DNA of 36,691 bases from NCBI GenBank assembly GCA_964452725.1, contig CAYVMX010000010.1, positions 1 to 36,691 of the forward strand, given 5' to 3'. Positions 1 through 7,218 of the stretch are shown here, piece by piece. The first letter of the stretch is position 1. Each line of letters begins with the position of its first letter. The translations under genes and the position numbers were made by a program. The notes beneath the pieces are model-generated. The model did not search any database, was not told the DNA's origin, and saw only the letters and a list, made by a program, of their open reading frames with translations. This DNA comes from CAYVMX01 sp964452725 (GTDB taxonomy: Bacteria > Patescibacteriota > Gracilibacteria > JAHISY01).

Positions 1-107
1 ATATTAGATAGCACGTGGGAATAAGATATCCGCCCCCATGCCTAGGGCAAGTGGGTCACATTTCCGCCCGTCTTGACAGGACCTGAGGGTCAGTATATAG
101 CACGTGA
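1..107. other. Unassigned sequence downstream of tRNA-Gln with a 10-bp direct repeat
   Basis: No gene is visible here. The 10-mer ATAGCACGTG occurs at 8-17 and again at 97-106, one base from the encoded CCA of tRNA-Gln. The segment between is fairly GC-rich with several short complementary stretches (GGGTCAC, TGACC, GGGCGG) and could be part of a structured RNA. I do not recognise tmRNA, SRP RNA, 6S RNA or RNase P RNA in it. Confidence 0.3.
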
Positions 108-181
108 TGGCTGGGGAGGAGGGACTCGAACCCCCGATCACGGGACCAGAACCCGTTGCCTTACCACTTGGCTACTCCCCA
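108..181 (-). tRNA. tRNA-Gln (anticodon CTG)
   Basis: Read on the minus strand, the 7-bp acceptor stem TGGGGAG/CTCCCCA, a D-arm, an anticodon arm ACGGG-TTCTGGT-CCCGT and a T-arm with TTCGAGT form a complete cloverleaf. The anticodon is CTG, which reads CAG (Gln). The first base is U, as is common in bacterial tRNA-Gln. The 3' CCA is encoded at 108-110. A possible -10 box (TAAAAT) lies upstream at 202-207 on the minus strand. Confidence 0.95.
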
Positions 182-255
182 ATGTGAGAATCGACTTGGA
201 TATTTTACTTTTTCGGAGTAACTTTGTGAAGTGTTTAATACTTAATCTACTTCAG

Positions 256-702
256 ATGAATAAATATCTTACTGCTACATTGGCTGGCGCTACTGCTTTA
301 CTAGTGGCTTTTTTCGGATATGGTTTTGTCGAGCAACAAATTTTTGGTTCAGATATTTATACGCAACCGATTTTTAAAAATATGATGACGACATCTAGTC
401 TGATTGGCTTGGTGGTTTTGAAGCTGGTGCATGCCTTTTTGCTTGCCAAGCTGCATGAGGTAATACCGCGCTGTGGGAGTGGGCTCTGGGCAAAGGTTTG
501 GCGTTTTAGTGGACTGGCTTGGGCGCTGATATACATACCTAGTCTGGGGATCACGTACCTCAGTATGAATATCGCACCTGAGCTGATCTTGAGCTGGGCG
601 GTCGCAGGTCTAGTCCAAACTTTCGTAGCTAGTTTTGTAATAGTTCCTGTGCTCTATCGCTACCCTGCACCAGATCTGAGCTGCCAGCTAAGCAAACACT
701 AA
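256..702 (+). CDS. Small integral membrane protein, unknown function
   Basis: This is a 148 aa protein starting MNKYLTATLAG. The reading frame is open further upstream, but that extension runs antisense through tRNA-Gln, so the ATG at 256 is the sensible start. Four hydrophobic segments are visible, roughly residues 5-24, 45-65, 84-103 and 110-133, with a short polar C-terminus. The layout resembles small DUF-type four-helix membrane proteins, but I recognise no motif. The stop codon abuts the start of the next small gene (ATG at 703), so 256-1667 probably forms a three-gene transcript. Confidence 0.65.
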   Translation: MNKYLTATLAGATALLVAFFGYGFVEQQIFGSDIYTQPIFKNMMTTSSLIGLVVLKLVHAFLLAKLHEVIPRCGSGLWAKVWRFSGLAWALIYIPSLGITYLSMNIAPELILSWAVAGLVQTFVASFVIVPVLYRYPAPDLSCQLSKH

Positions 703-855
703 ATGCCGAGATATTATCGTTTTCATTGTCACTTTCGATGTCAAGCATGTGGTGAAGTGGTAGACAAAATGGGTAGTTGCCGTCCATCTGTTTGTAAGTG
801 TGGTGCGGCGCAAGAGAAGTGGGAGTGTATTCAAAAGATTGATCTAAAGAAATGA
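703..855 (+). CDS. 50 aa putative zinc-ribbon protein
   Basis: This very short gene (MPRYYRFHCHFRCQACGE...) begins at the base after the previous stop and overlaps the next start by ATGA (852-855). It has six cysteines: Cys9, Cys13, Cys16 (CxxC), then Cys26, Cys31 and Cys33 (CxC), plus Cys42 and His10, so a small zinc site is likely. The tight position between two genes and the Cys spacing support a real gene, though the function is unknown. It may be an RNA-binding or regulatory partner of the downstream pseudouridine synthase, but that is only inference from position. Confidence 0.6.
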   Translation: MPRYYRFHCHFRCQACGEVVDKMGSCRPSVCKCGAAQEKWECIQKIDLKK

Positions 856-1667
856 AGCTGGAATTTGTCACTGACCGAGCTATCCGTCTCCAGCGTTTTG
901 CTGAACAGCAGTTGCCTTTTTTGAGTAGGGCTTTTTTGCAGAAGCTTTTTCGTCAAAAAGAGATCAAACTAAATGGTAAGACTGCTAGACCAGAAGCAAC
1001 TGCTAAAGTAAAAGACACTGTGGCGGTTTTTTTGCCTGATCCAAGGAGGCACTTCGGTCTACTGACTGGATGTGAGATTATCTTCGAAGATGACCAGATC
1101 ATTGCCTTTGACAAGCGGGCAGGACTGCCGGTCGTACCTGGGATCGGTACACACGGTGCGACTCTCGGTGAAGCTGCTCATCGACTGCTTCGACTAAATC
1201 TGACGATCGTACACAGACTCGATCGAGATACTAGTGGTGTGATAGTACTAGCGAAAAACGCGAAGATGGCACGACGGCTTGAGGCGGAGTTTCGTGCACG
1301 GCAAGTGGCGAAAACTTATCTAGCAGTCGTCACTGGCATACCTCGGGAAAAATCTGGAATGATCACGCTACCACTAAAGAAATCTGGCCGTAAAATAGTC
1401 GTGACGAAGACTGGAGGACTCAGTGCCGAGACACACTGGCAGCTGGTCAGGAAGCTAGGACGAAACAGCCTGCTAGAGATCAAACCCAAAACTGGTCGTA
1501 CACACCAGATCCGTGTGCATTTGGCGAGCATCGGATATCCGATCGTAGGAGACAAACTCTACGGCCCAGCTGGCAAAAATCAATCTCGACATTTACTGCA
1601 CGCAAGTAAGCTAAAAATCCTCGACTATGAGCTGGAGGCAAAGTTACCAGTGAATTTTGATAGATAA
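852..1667 (+). CDS. RluA-family RNA pseudouridine synthase
   Basis: This 271 aa enzyme isomerises uridine to pseudouridine in rRNA or tRNA. The N-terminal ~60 residues look like an S4 RNA-binding domain (LPFLSRAFLQKLFRQKEIKLNG region). The catalytic motif HRLDRDTSG is at 121-129, with Asp124 as the expected nucleophile. Further RluA landmarks are KTYLAVV (~154-160), KTGRTHQIRVHL (~214-225) and the PIVGDKLYG segment. The length is slightly below the usual ~300 aa for RluC/RluD. Which uridine is modified cannot be decided from sequence alone. The start overlaps the stop of the upstream 50 aa gene. Confidence 0.93.
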   Translation: MKLEFVTDRAIRLQRFAEQQLPFLSRAFLQKLFRQKEIKLNGKTARPEATAKVKDTVAVFLPDPRRHFGLLTGCEIIFEDDQIIAFDKRAGLPVVPGIGTHGATLGEAAHRLLRLNLTIVHRLDRDTSGVIVLAKNAKMARRLEAEFRARQVAKTYLAVVTGIPREKSGMITLPLKKSGRKIVVTKTGGLSAETHWQLVRKLGRNSLLEIKPKTGRTHQIRVHLASIGYPIVGDKLYGPAGKNQSRHLLHASKLKILDYELEAKLPVNFDR

Positions 1668-1669
1668 AT

Positions 1670-1698
1670 TTGACAAAAAAATATAGTAAGTTTAGAGT
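1670..1698 (+). promoter_or_regulatory. Predicted sigma-70 promoter for the 1728 gene
   Basis: TTGACA (1670-1675) and TAGAGT (1693-1698) are separated by 17 nt, giving an RNA start about 20 nt before the ATG at 1728. Confidence 0.5.
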
Positions 1699-1727
1699 GA
1701 ATAGCCCACTTGATAACTCTCTGCCCA

Positions 1728-2015
1728 ATGAATGAAATAAATTACCAAGCATCTTGTAAGCTAGATCGTAAGAATCTGTCTTCGGCAAAAAATCCTGGGG
1801 ATTTAATTCAGCTATTGCGATCCGAAATAATATCTGTTTGGGGGTTTTGCGGGGCGGCGACTAACATGCTCCTGGCTAATATTGATTTGAAAGCAATAGC
1901 AGGACAGGTTATTACTACTAGGGGGAAAGTAAACACTGTGGTGGTAGACGGTCATGAGGGAGTGAGCCTCCAGACAAAAGGTGTGTACTCCAAGCGTTTT
2001 CCGTACGATCTATAG
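1728..2015 (+). CDS. Hypothetical protein, 95 aa
   Basis: The protein begins MNEINYQASCKLDRKN. An in-frame TTG at 1710 is possible, but the ATG lies at a better distance from the -35/-10 pair at 1670-1698. No family is recognised. The sequence is mixed alpha/beta, with a small Gly/Ala stretch (WGFCGAATNML, ~38-48) and a basic stretch near the C-terminus (KGVYSKRF). It is not obviously membrane-bound. The last six bases overlap the 3' end of leuB on the other strand, a tail-to-tail arrangement. The dedicated promoter supports a real gene. Confidence 0.5.
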   Translation: MNEINYQASCKLDRKNLSSAKNPGDLIQLLRSEIISVWGFCGAATNMLLANIDLKAIAGQVITTRGKVNTVVVDGHEGVSLQTKGVYSKRFPYDL

Positions 2016-3086
2016 TCGCTCGACTATTGCTGCACTGAACTCGGCTGTGCCGACTTTTGTACAACCAGCTGCCATGATATCTCCCGTGCGAATACCGGCG
2101 GTGAGGGTTTTTTCGACAGCGGTTTCGATTGCTTCGGCGGCTTCGTGTAAATCAAAACTATGGCGCAACATGAGCGCGACTGACAAAATCTGGGCACTTG
2201 GGTTGGCAATCCCCTGTCCTGCTATATCGGGTGCTGATCCTCCTGAGGGTTCATAGAGTCCGAAACTTTTTTCATTCAAGCTAGCACTCGGGAGCATGCC
2301 GATACTGCCCGTCGTCGCACCGGCTTCGTCGGAGAGGATATCACCGAAAAGGTTGGGGCAGAGCAAGACGTCGAACTGAGCAGGGTTCAGGACGAGCTGC
2401 ATCGCTGCGTTGTCCACGTAGAGGTGCTCGAGCTCGACTTTGGGGAACTCTGCGGCATGAACTGCTGAGACAATCTCGCGCCAAAAGCCGGAGACGGTCA
2501 GTACGTTGGCTTTGTCGATGGAGGTTACTTTGCCACGGCGCTGCTGGGCAGCGGTGAAAGCTGTGCGCGCGATGCGTTCGACTTCACTCTGGGAGTAGCG
2601 CATGGTGTCGAGTGCGAAGTCTGCTCCGCGCTCTTTTGGCTCGGCAAAGTAAACGTCACCTGTCAGCTCACGCACGACGAGATACTCGAAACCCTCCCCT
2701 ACTCGACTCGGCGCGAGCGGCGAAGCGTCTTTGAGGCTGGCGAAGACTTTGACTGGGCGGAGATTGGCGAAGAGATCGAAGTGTCGACGTAGCGGCAGGA
2801 GTGCACCGACCTCGGGACGCTGCTCGCGCGGCAAACCGTCCCACTGGGGTCCACCGACCGAGCCAAAGAGAATTGCCTCGGACTCTTCGCAAATTTTCAA
2901 AGTCGCCTCTGGTAGCGGCTCGCCGACTGTCTCGATCGCTGCCCCACCGACGAGCGCCTCGGTAATCTCAAACTTGAGATCAAACTTTTGCTCGACTTTG
3001 TTCAGCACTTTCAAAGCCTCGGTCATGACCTCGGGTCCGATACCATCACCCGCGAGGACTGCGATTTTGTGGGATTTGTCTGACAT
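2010..3086 (-). CDS. leuB: 3-isopropylmalate dehydrogenase
   Basis: LeuB oxidatively decarboxylates 3-isopropylmalate to 2-oxoisocaproate with NAD+ in leucine biosynthesis (cytoplasm). At 358 aa it has normal family length. Landmarks are the N-terminal IAVLAGDGIGPEVM, the substrate-binding region RPEVGALLPLRRHFDLFANL, VVRELTGDVYF, and the cofactor region YEPSGGSAPDIAG followed by ANPSAQILS. The GGSAPD form is also seen in known LeuB enzymes. A longer reading frame exists, but its extra 28 residues (MSGFARSKPK...) lie over the rpoD 3' end, so MSDKSHKIAV is the start. Only one base separates it from the rpoD stop, so the two are probably cotranscribed. No leuA, leuC or leuD is present in the window. 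Confidence 0.94.
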   Translation of the reverse strand: MSDKSHKIAVLAGDGIGPEVMTEALKVLNKVEQKFDLKFEITEALVGGAAIETVGEPLPEATLKICEESEAILFGSVGGPQWDGLPREQRPEVGALLPLRRHFDLFANLRPVKVFASLKDASPLAPSRVGEGFEYLVVRELTGDVYFAEPKERGADFALDTMRYSQSEVERIARTAFTAAQQRRGKVTSIDKANVLTVSGFWREIVSAVHAAEFPKVELEHLYVDNAAMQLVLNPAQFDVLLCPNLFGDILSDEAGATTGSIGMLPSASLNEKSFGLYEPSGGSAPDIAGQGIANPSAQILSVALMLRHSFDLHEAAEAIETAVEKTLTAGIRTGDIMAAGCTKVGTAEFSAAIVERL

Positions 3087-3087
3087 T

Positions 3088-4233
3088 TTAATAACCTTTG
3101 ATCTTGGCAGCTGTTGGGTGCTCTTTGAGCTTTTGGAGGACTTTGGCTTCGATCTGGCGAATCCGCTCACGGGTCACGCCAAACTCACGTCCGACCTCCT
3201 CCAGTGTGTGTCCGATACCGTCTCCCAGTCCGAAACGCATTTTGACGATCTTGCGCTCACGTGGGGTGAGGTAGTGGAGCATCTCGTTGATCGACTCTTT
3301 GACGAGCTGGCGGTTGGTGCTTTCGCTCGGACTGAGGGTCTGCTCGTCCTCGATGAAGTCCTCTAGCTTGCTATCCTCCTCGGCACCGACGGGTGCTTCG
3401 AGTGAGACAATGTCTTGGCTGATCTTGATGATGTGGCGGACTTTTTTCACATCTAGCTCCATCTCCGCGGCGACCTCCTCGGCAGTCGGATCACGTCCTA
3501 GCTCTTGGGTGAGGCGACGCTGGGTGTGGGTGAATTTGTTGATCGTCTCGACCATGTGTACGGGTATACGAATAGTACGCGCCTGATCGGCGATGGCACG
3601 TGTGATCGCCTGACGAATCCACCAAGTCGCGTAAGTGGAGAACTTGAAACCTTTGCTCGGGTCAAACTTCTCCACTGCGCGGAAAAGACCGATGTTACCT
3701 TCTTGGATCAAGTCGAGGAAAGAGAGTCCGCGTCCGATGTATTTCTTGGCGATCGAGACTACGAGCCGCAGATTGGCTTCGGCGAGGTGTTGCTTGGCAC
3801 TTTGGTCGCCTTTGGCGATGCGTTTGGCTATTTCGATCTCTTGCTGGCTATTGAGCAGGGGTACACGTCCGATCTCGGAGAGATACATACGGATCGAGTC
3901 GTTGGCGATCTCGGTCAGCTCGGTCGGCTGTTTGGTTTTTCTAGTTGTTCTTTTTTTCTTAGTATTGTCTTCTGCGCCTTTGTCTGCCGTGTCTTTACTT
4001 CTCTTGAATGCATCTCGCTGATCGACAACTTCAATACCAAGATCATTGAAAATACCCATCAGCTCATCGGTGAGTTCGAGATTGTCTTCGAAGTTTGGCA
4101 GAGCTATCTCAATCTCCTGATGTGTGACGAATTTTTGTTGGCGGCCTTTGACGATCAACTCTCGAACTTCCTTGGGAAATTTCTTGAGTGTGTCGTCGGA
4201 CGGTTGAATGATAAACTTACGAGTCTTTGCCAT
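3088..4233 (-). CDS. rpoD: RNA polymerase primary sigma factor (RpoD/SigA)
   Basis: This is a 381 aa sigma-70 factor directing RNA polymerase to -35/-10 promoters. A short region 1.1-like N-terminus (about residues 1-75, containing VTHQEIEIALP) is followed by a Lys/Arg-rich linker. Region 1.2 holds DSIRMYLSEIGRVPLL, region 2 holds NLRLVVSIAKKYIGRGLSFL, and region 2.3-2.4 holds FKFSTYATWWIRQAITRAIA. Region 3 follows, and region 4 holds LTPRERKIVKMRFGLGDG and the helix-turn-helix VTRERIRQIEAKVLQKL. No non-conserved insertion is present, so it is short as in SigA of Gram-positives. Its own promoter can be seen upstream. leuB follows in the same transcript. Confidence 0.97.
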   Translation of the reverse strand: MAKTRKFIIQPSDDTLKKFPKEVRELIVKGRQQKFVTHQEIEIALPNFEDNLELTDELMGIFNDLGIEVVDQRDAFKRSKDTADKGAEDNTKKKRTTRKTKQPTELTEIANDSIRMYLSEIGRVPLLNSQQEIEIAKRIAKGDQSAKQHLAEANLRLVVSIAKKYIGRGLSFLDLIQEGNIGLFRAVEKFDPSKGFKFSTYATWWIRQAITRAIADQARTIRIPVHMVETINKFTHTQRRLTQELGRDPTAEEVAAEMELDVKKVRHIIKISQDIVSLEAPVGAEEDSKLEDFIEDEQTLSPSESTNRQLVKESINEMLHYLTPRERKIVKMRFGLGDGIGHTLEEVGREFGVTRERIRQIEAKVLQKLKEHPTAAKIKGY

Positions 4234-4258
4234 AAGAAAACAAGGGTAGCGGACGAAG

Positions 4259-4287
4259 AGTTTAGGTGAACATTTTCGCTTTTACAA
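4259..4287 (-). promoter_or_regulatory. Predicted rpoD promoter with overlapping hairpin
   Basis: On the minus strand TTGTAA (4282-4287) and TAAACT (4259-4264) are 17 nt apart and place the RNA start about 20 nt before the rpoD ATG. A perfect 6-bp inverted repeat, TCGCTT-gtaa-AAGCGA (4276-4291), covers the -35 element and could be an operator or the end of the sat transcript. Confidence 0.5.
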
Positions 4288-4317
4288 GCGAGTTTTACGG
4301 TTTGCTGAATAATTTTT

Positions 4318-5466
4318 TTAATCAGATTGTTTGTAGTGCTTGATGAGCTTTTCAGCGACCTCGGGGCGACTAAATTCAATCGGTGGTTTCTGCCCTTTGG
4401 CGAGCATTTCGCGTACCTTGGTGCCAGAGAGGAAGACATGGTCTGCGCCCTCGTGTGGACAAGTCTTGGTGCTCCCCATACCTTCGCATTTGAGACAAAA
4501 AAATGCGTGCTCAAACTTCATTGGGACGATGCCAAGCTTATCGAGGTCGACAGAGTCAAAGATCTTTTGGGCGTCGTAAGTGCCATAGTAGTCACCTACG
4601 CCAGCATGATCGCGTCCAACTATGAAGTGCGTACAGCCGTAGTTACGACGGAGGATAGCGTGGAAGATCGCCTCACGTGGTCCAGCATAGCGCATAGCAG
4701 CAGGGAAAACTGAGAGCAATACGCGATGACTTGGGAAATAATCCGTGATCAAAGTCTCGTAACAATCCATGCGCACATCGGACGGCACATCATCAGCTTT
4801 GGTCGCTCCGACGAGTGGGTGTATCAAGACACCGTCGACAGACTCAAGAGCTGTCTTGATGATGTATTCATGAGCGCGGTGGATTGGATTACGTGTCTGA
4901 AAGCCGACGATAGTCCGCCAACCCAGCTCTTTGAATTGAGCACGTGTCTCGGCAGGTGTGAGACGATAGCTAGCAAAGTCGGAGTGCTCTGGTAGAGCGA
5001 AGGCATGTACACGTCCACCGACGAGCCAGTCGGACTGTGCGAGGACAACTTGTACCCCAGGGTGTTTCTCATCATCTGTGCGAAATATCTTGGTAGCTTC
5101 GGCTTTGGCATCACGTTGCCAAACTTCTGCGATCTCGATGACACCGAGGACTGCTCCTGACTTGGTGACTAGCTTGGCTGTCTGAGCAGACTGGAGCTGA
5201 TCTGCCAGCTCGGCTGGTACAGGTAGGACGATCGGCAGACTCCAAGGAGTGCTATCGACGAGAGTCATGGACTCAAGTACGCTCTCGTAGTCGGCACGCG
5301 TCATGAAGCCTGTGAGCGGACTGTAGCCACCATTGGCCAGCAGCTCGAAATCACTAGTCGCATACTCATCGAGCTGAATCTCATGGGTCGTACTAGCTGT
5401 GAGCTGCTCTGCCTCGTCTGCTGAGACGATGAGGTCGATGAGTGTGCCTCCGAGTGGTTCAATCAT
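4318..5466 (-). CDS. sat: Sulfate adenylyltransferase (ATP sulfurylase)
   Basis: Sat converts sulfate and ATP to adenosine 5'-phosphosulfate (APS) and pyrophosphate, the first step of sulfate activation. The protein is 382 aa and has the single-chain Sat architecture: an N-terminal PUA-like domain (~1-165), then the catalytic domain with QTRNPIHRAHE (190-200) and GRDHAGVGDYYG (284-295). A Cys cluster, Cys324, Cys327, Cys336 and His338, matches the zinc site known in some bacterial Sat proteins. No APS kinase domain is fused. It is transcribed away from the APS reductase gene across a 177-bp shared upstream region. Together they give the APS route to sulfite. Confidence 0.95.
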   Translation of the reverse strand: MIEPLGGTLIDLIVSADEAEQLTASTTHEIQLDEYATSDFELLANGGYSPLTGFMTRADYESVLESMTLVDSTPWSLPIVLPVPAELADQLQSAQTAKLVTKSGAVLGVIEIAEVWQRDAKAEATKIFRTDDEKHPGVQVVLAQSDWLVGGRVHAFALPEHSDFASYRLTPAETRAQFKELGWRTIVGFQTRNPIHRAHEYIIKTALESVDGVLIHPLVGATKADDVPSDVRMDCYETLITDYFPSHRVLLSVFPAAMRYAGPREAIFHAILRRNYGCTHFIVGRDHAGVGDYYGTYDAQKIFDSVDLDKLGIVPMKFEHAFFCLKCEGMGSTKTCPHEGADHVFLSGTKVREMLAKGQKPPIEFSRPEVAEKLIKHYKQSD

Positions 5467-5500
5467 AAGTCAGAAATTAAATAAATTTGAAAGGGCAAGC

Positions 5501-5529
5501 ATTCTAGCGTAAGATGCCGACCTCTCCAA
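5501..5529 (-). promoter_or_regulatory. Possible sat promoter
   Basis: On the minus strand TTGGAG (5524-5529), a 17 nt spacer and TAGAAT (5501-5506) lie 34 nt before the sat ATG. The -35 match is weak. Confidence 0.35.
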
Positions 5530-5588
5530 ACACATCACTCTAAACCCATCGCGGACGAGTGCAGGATCTCTCAAAGTAATAAAACAAA

Positions 5589-5615
5589 AGATCCTTCGCT
5601 CCGCTTCGAATGATA
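5589..5615. repeat. Dispersed repeat copy in the sat-cysH intergenic region
   Basis: AGATCCTTCGCTCCGCTTCG followed by AATGATA resembles the minus-strand form of the family GTCATTCTGAGCGAAGCGAAGAATCT seen at 33129. Its right end runs into the TGATAAAAT box of the APS reductase gene. Confidence 0.55.
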
Positions 5616-5619
5616 AAAT
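5611..5619 (+). promoter_or_regulatory. Extended -10 box for the APS reductase gene
   Basis: TGATAAAAT has the extended TG and a good -10 hexamer (TAAAAT, 5614-5619), 24 nt before the ATG at 5644. I see no convincing -35. Confidence 0.45.
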
Positions 5620-5643
5620 ATTTTTCACTTTTATTTTTCTCTC

Positions 5644-6366
5644 ATGGATATCACTACTCTCGCTACAGAACTCGAAAAAGTGCTCGTCGGCAACGCAGAT
5701 CACGTCGCCCGCGCTAGTACGACTCTGAAGTTTGCATTGGAGAAATTTGGTGACAAGATCGCCTTTGCTAGCTCCTTCGGTGCAGAAGATGTCGTCGTGA
5801 TCGACCTACTCAGCAAGACTGGACTACCCTACCGTGTCTTTACACTCGACACTGGACGACTAAATGAAGAGACTTATAAGGTCATGGAGGATTGCCGTCA
5901 CAAGTACAATATCGAGCTAGAAGTCTATGCTCCTGATCAAGCAGCCGTAGAAAAACTCGAGCGCGAGAAGGGTTTTTATTCTTTCCGTGAAAGTATCGAA
6001 AATCGCAAAGAGTGCTGCAAAATCCGTAAAGTAGACAATCTGCGCCGCGCAACTAGTGAGCTGGACGCTTGGACGACTGGGCTACGCGCCGAACAGGCTG
6101 TCACGCGTACGGAGATGCAGCGTGTCGAAGATGATACGCACTTTGGTCTGGTAAAGTTCAACCCACTGATCGACTGGACTGAGGAGCAAATCTGGGACTA
6201 TATCAAAGCCAACGAAGTGCCATATAATGCTCTGCACGATCAGAACTTCCCAAGTATCGGCTGCTCACCATGTACTCGTGCGGTCGCAGCAGGCGAAGAT
6301 GTCCGCGCTGGTCGCTGGTGGTGGGAGACTCCTGAACAAAAGGAGTGCGGTCTGCACAAAAAGTAA
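5644..6366 (+). CDS. cysH: Assimilatory APS reductase (CysH family, [4Fe-4S] type)
   Basis: This 240 aa enzyme reduces APS to sulfite with electrons from thioredoxin or glutathione. The nucleotide-binding loop is SSFGAEDVVVIDL (43-55), with LDTGRL at 68-73. Cys124-Cys125 (ECCKIRKV) and Cys207/Cys210 (GCSPCT) give the CC...CxxC iron-sulfur site that separates APS reductases from PAPS reductases. Cys235 in ECGLH is the catalytic cysteine. The usual Pro after the CCxxRK motif is replaced here (RKVDNL). It is divergent from sat and ends 2 bp before the convergent LigB-like gene. Substrate choice (APS, not PAPS) is inferred from the Cys pairs and from the lack of an APS kinase nearby. Confidence 0.93.
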   Translation: MDITTLATELEKVLVGNADHVARASTTLKFALEKFGDKIAFASSFGAEDVVVIDLLSKTGLPYRVFTLDTGRLNEETYKVMEDCRHKYNIELEVYAPDQAAVEKLEREKGFYSFRESIENRKECCKIRKVDNLRRATSELDAWTTGLRAEQAVTRTEMQRVEDDTHFGLVKFNPLIDWTEEQIWDYIKANEVPYNALHDQNFPSIGCSPCTRAVAAGEDVRAGRWWWETPEQKECGLHKK

Positions 6367-6368
6367 GA

Positions 6369-7193
6369 CTAGACGCCACTGCGCTCGAAGTAGCCGACAG
6401 CACAGCCAACTCCAGTCGGCGCTTCATAGCTGAGGATTTCGTGCTTGGTGGGTATGTTTTGGAATGCTCCGAGCAGAGCGGCGATACTGCGATAGCCACA
6501 CTCCCCGATCTCGTCCATTGCGAAGGGGTCGTAGTTTAGGATTGCTTCGAATGCACCTGCTCGCAGATCGGCTACGATTTGCTGATCCCACACTGCTGCT
6601 GCTGGATGATAGCCGTGTTCGGAGGATTTGGTGAGCTTGTGAGATAGCTCGGCACTAGCTATGAAGACAATTTTTTTACCACTTTCGTCGGCGACCTCAC
6701 GGATGAGCTGTCCGAGTCGTACGTGGTCAGCACTACCTGCGAAGCTGACTCCGAGGCTGACGATCTCGACATTTGGCAGACCTGAAGCGAGGTAGTGGAG
6801 TGGAATACTCGTACCGAAGTCGAGCTTGGAGTCTTCACTCGGAGTAGTCCGTAGTCCTGCTGCACTGATAGCCTCGATCAGCTGTGCGGTCAGTACTCGA
6901 TCGCGGGGATACTCGCGTGGATCATCTCGCACATTGCGAGACTCTCCACTCGCACCAAACTCACCAAAATCAGCAGTAAAGGTCGAAGTCTGGGGTACAT
7001 GTATCGTGAAGCTGTCTGGCAAGATCTCAGCGTGTGGCGTGAGTACGATGAGTGTGTCGGGTTGGTGCTGCTTGAGACGGGCGCTCAGCTGGAGGAGCGC
7101 ACCGATTGTCTGCTCAAACAGTCGTGCCGATGCGCCACCAATGGCAGGGATGATCGCGGGAGGATGTGGGACCAAGAGTCCGTAAGTCAGCAT
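6369..7193 (-). CDS. LigB-type (class III extradiol dioxygenase fold) protein
   Basis: This 274 aa protein matches the LigB/Memo-like superfamily, close to the N-terminal half of AmmeMemoRadiSam system protein A. Landmarks are VPHPPAIIPAIGG (8-20), LTPHAEILP (51-59), LDFGTSIPLHYL (~123-134) and ASAELSHKL (~174-182). The first two His and the acidic residue of SAELSH are the expected metal ligands. In relatives I remember LDHG at the third motif, whereas here it is LDFG, so a conserved His is Phe. No radical SAM or AMMECR1 partner is in the window. The true substrate is unknown; ring cleavage should not be assumed. Confidence 0.75.
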   Translation of the reverse strand: MLTYGLLVPHPPAIIPAIGGASARLFEQTIGALLQLSARLKQHQPDTLIVLTPHAEILPDSFTIHVPQTSTFTADFGEFGASGESRNVRDDPREYPRDRVLTAQLIEAISAAGLRTTPSEDSKLDFGTSIPLHYLASGLPNVEIVSLGVSFAGSADHVRLGQLIREVADESGKKIVFIASAELSHKLTKSSEHGYHPAAAVWDQQIVADLRAGAFEAILNYDPFAMDEIGECGYRSIAALLGAFQNIPTKHEILSYEAPTGVGCAVGYFERSGV

Positions 7194-7199
7194 GCGGAT

Positions 7200-7208
7200 A
7201 GTTTAACA
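7200..7208 (-). promoter_or_regulatory. Extended -10 box, leaderless type, for the LigB-like gene
   Basis: On the minus strand TGTTAAACT ends 6 nt before the ATG, placing the expected RNA start on the start codon itself. There is no -35 match 17 nt upstream. Confidence 0.5.
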
Positions 7209-7218
7209 GCTGAACGAA

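Noticed and set aside
1..107. Candidate tmRNA, SRP RNA or RNase P RNA fragment
   Set aside because: None of the conserved signature segments I know for these RNAs could be found.
73..255. N-terminal extension of the membrane protein frame, open from 73
   Set aside because: It runs antisense through tRNA-Gln and adds a Gly/Thr/Arg-rich stretch unlike the rest; the ATG at 256 gives a clean membrane protein.
3087..3170. 28-residue N-terminal extension of LeuB
   Set aside because: It covers the 3' end of rpoD and is Ser/Lys-rich; LeuB homology begins at MSDKSHKIAV.
3505..4269. 254 aa open frame on the plus strand opposite rpoD
   Set aside because: It lies fully within the rpoD gene, whose sigma-70 motifs are unmistakable. 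Long antisense frames are common over GC-balanced coding sequence.
5470..5703. 77 aa frame on the minus strand covering the cysH start and the sat-cysH gap
   Set aside because: It overlaps the repeat and both promoters, and its composition is not protein-like.
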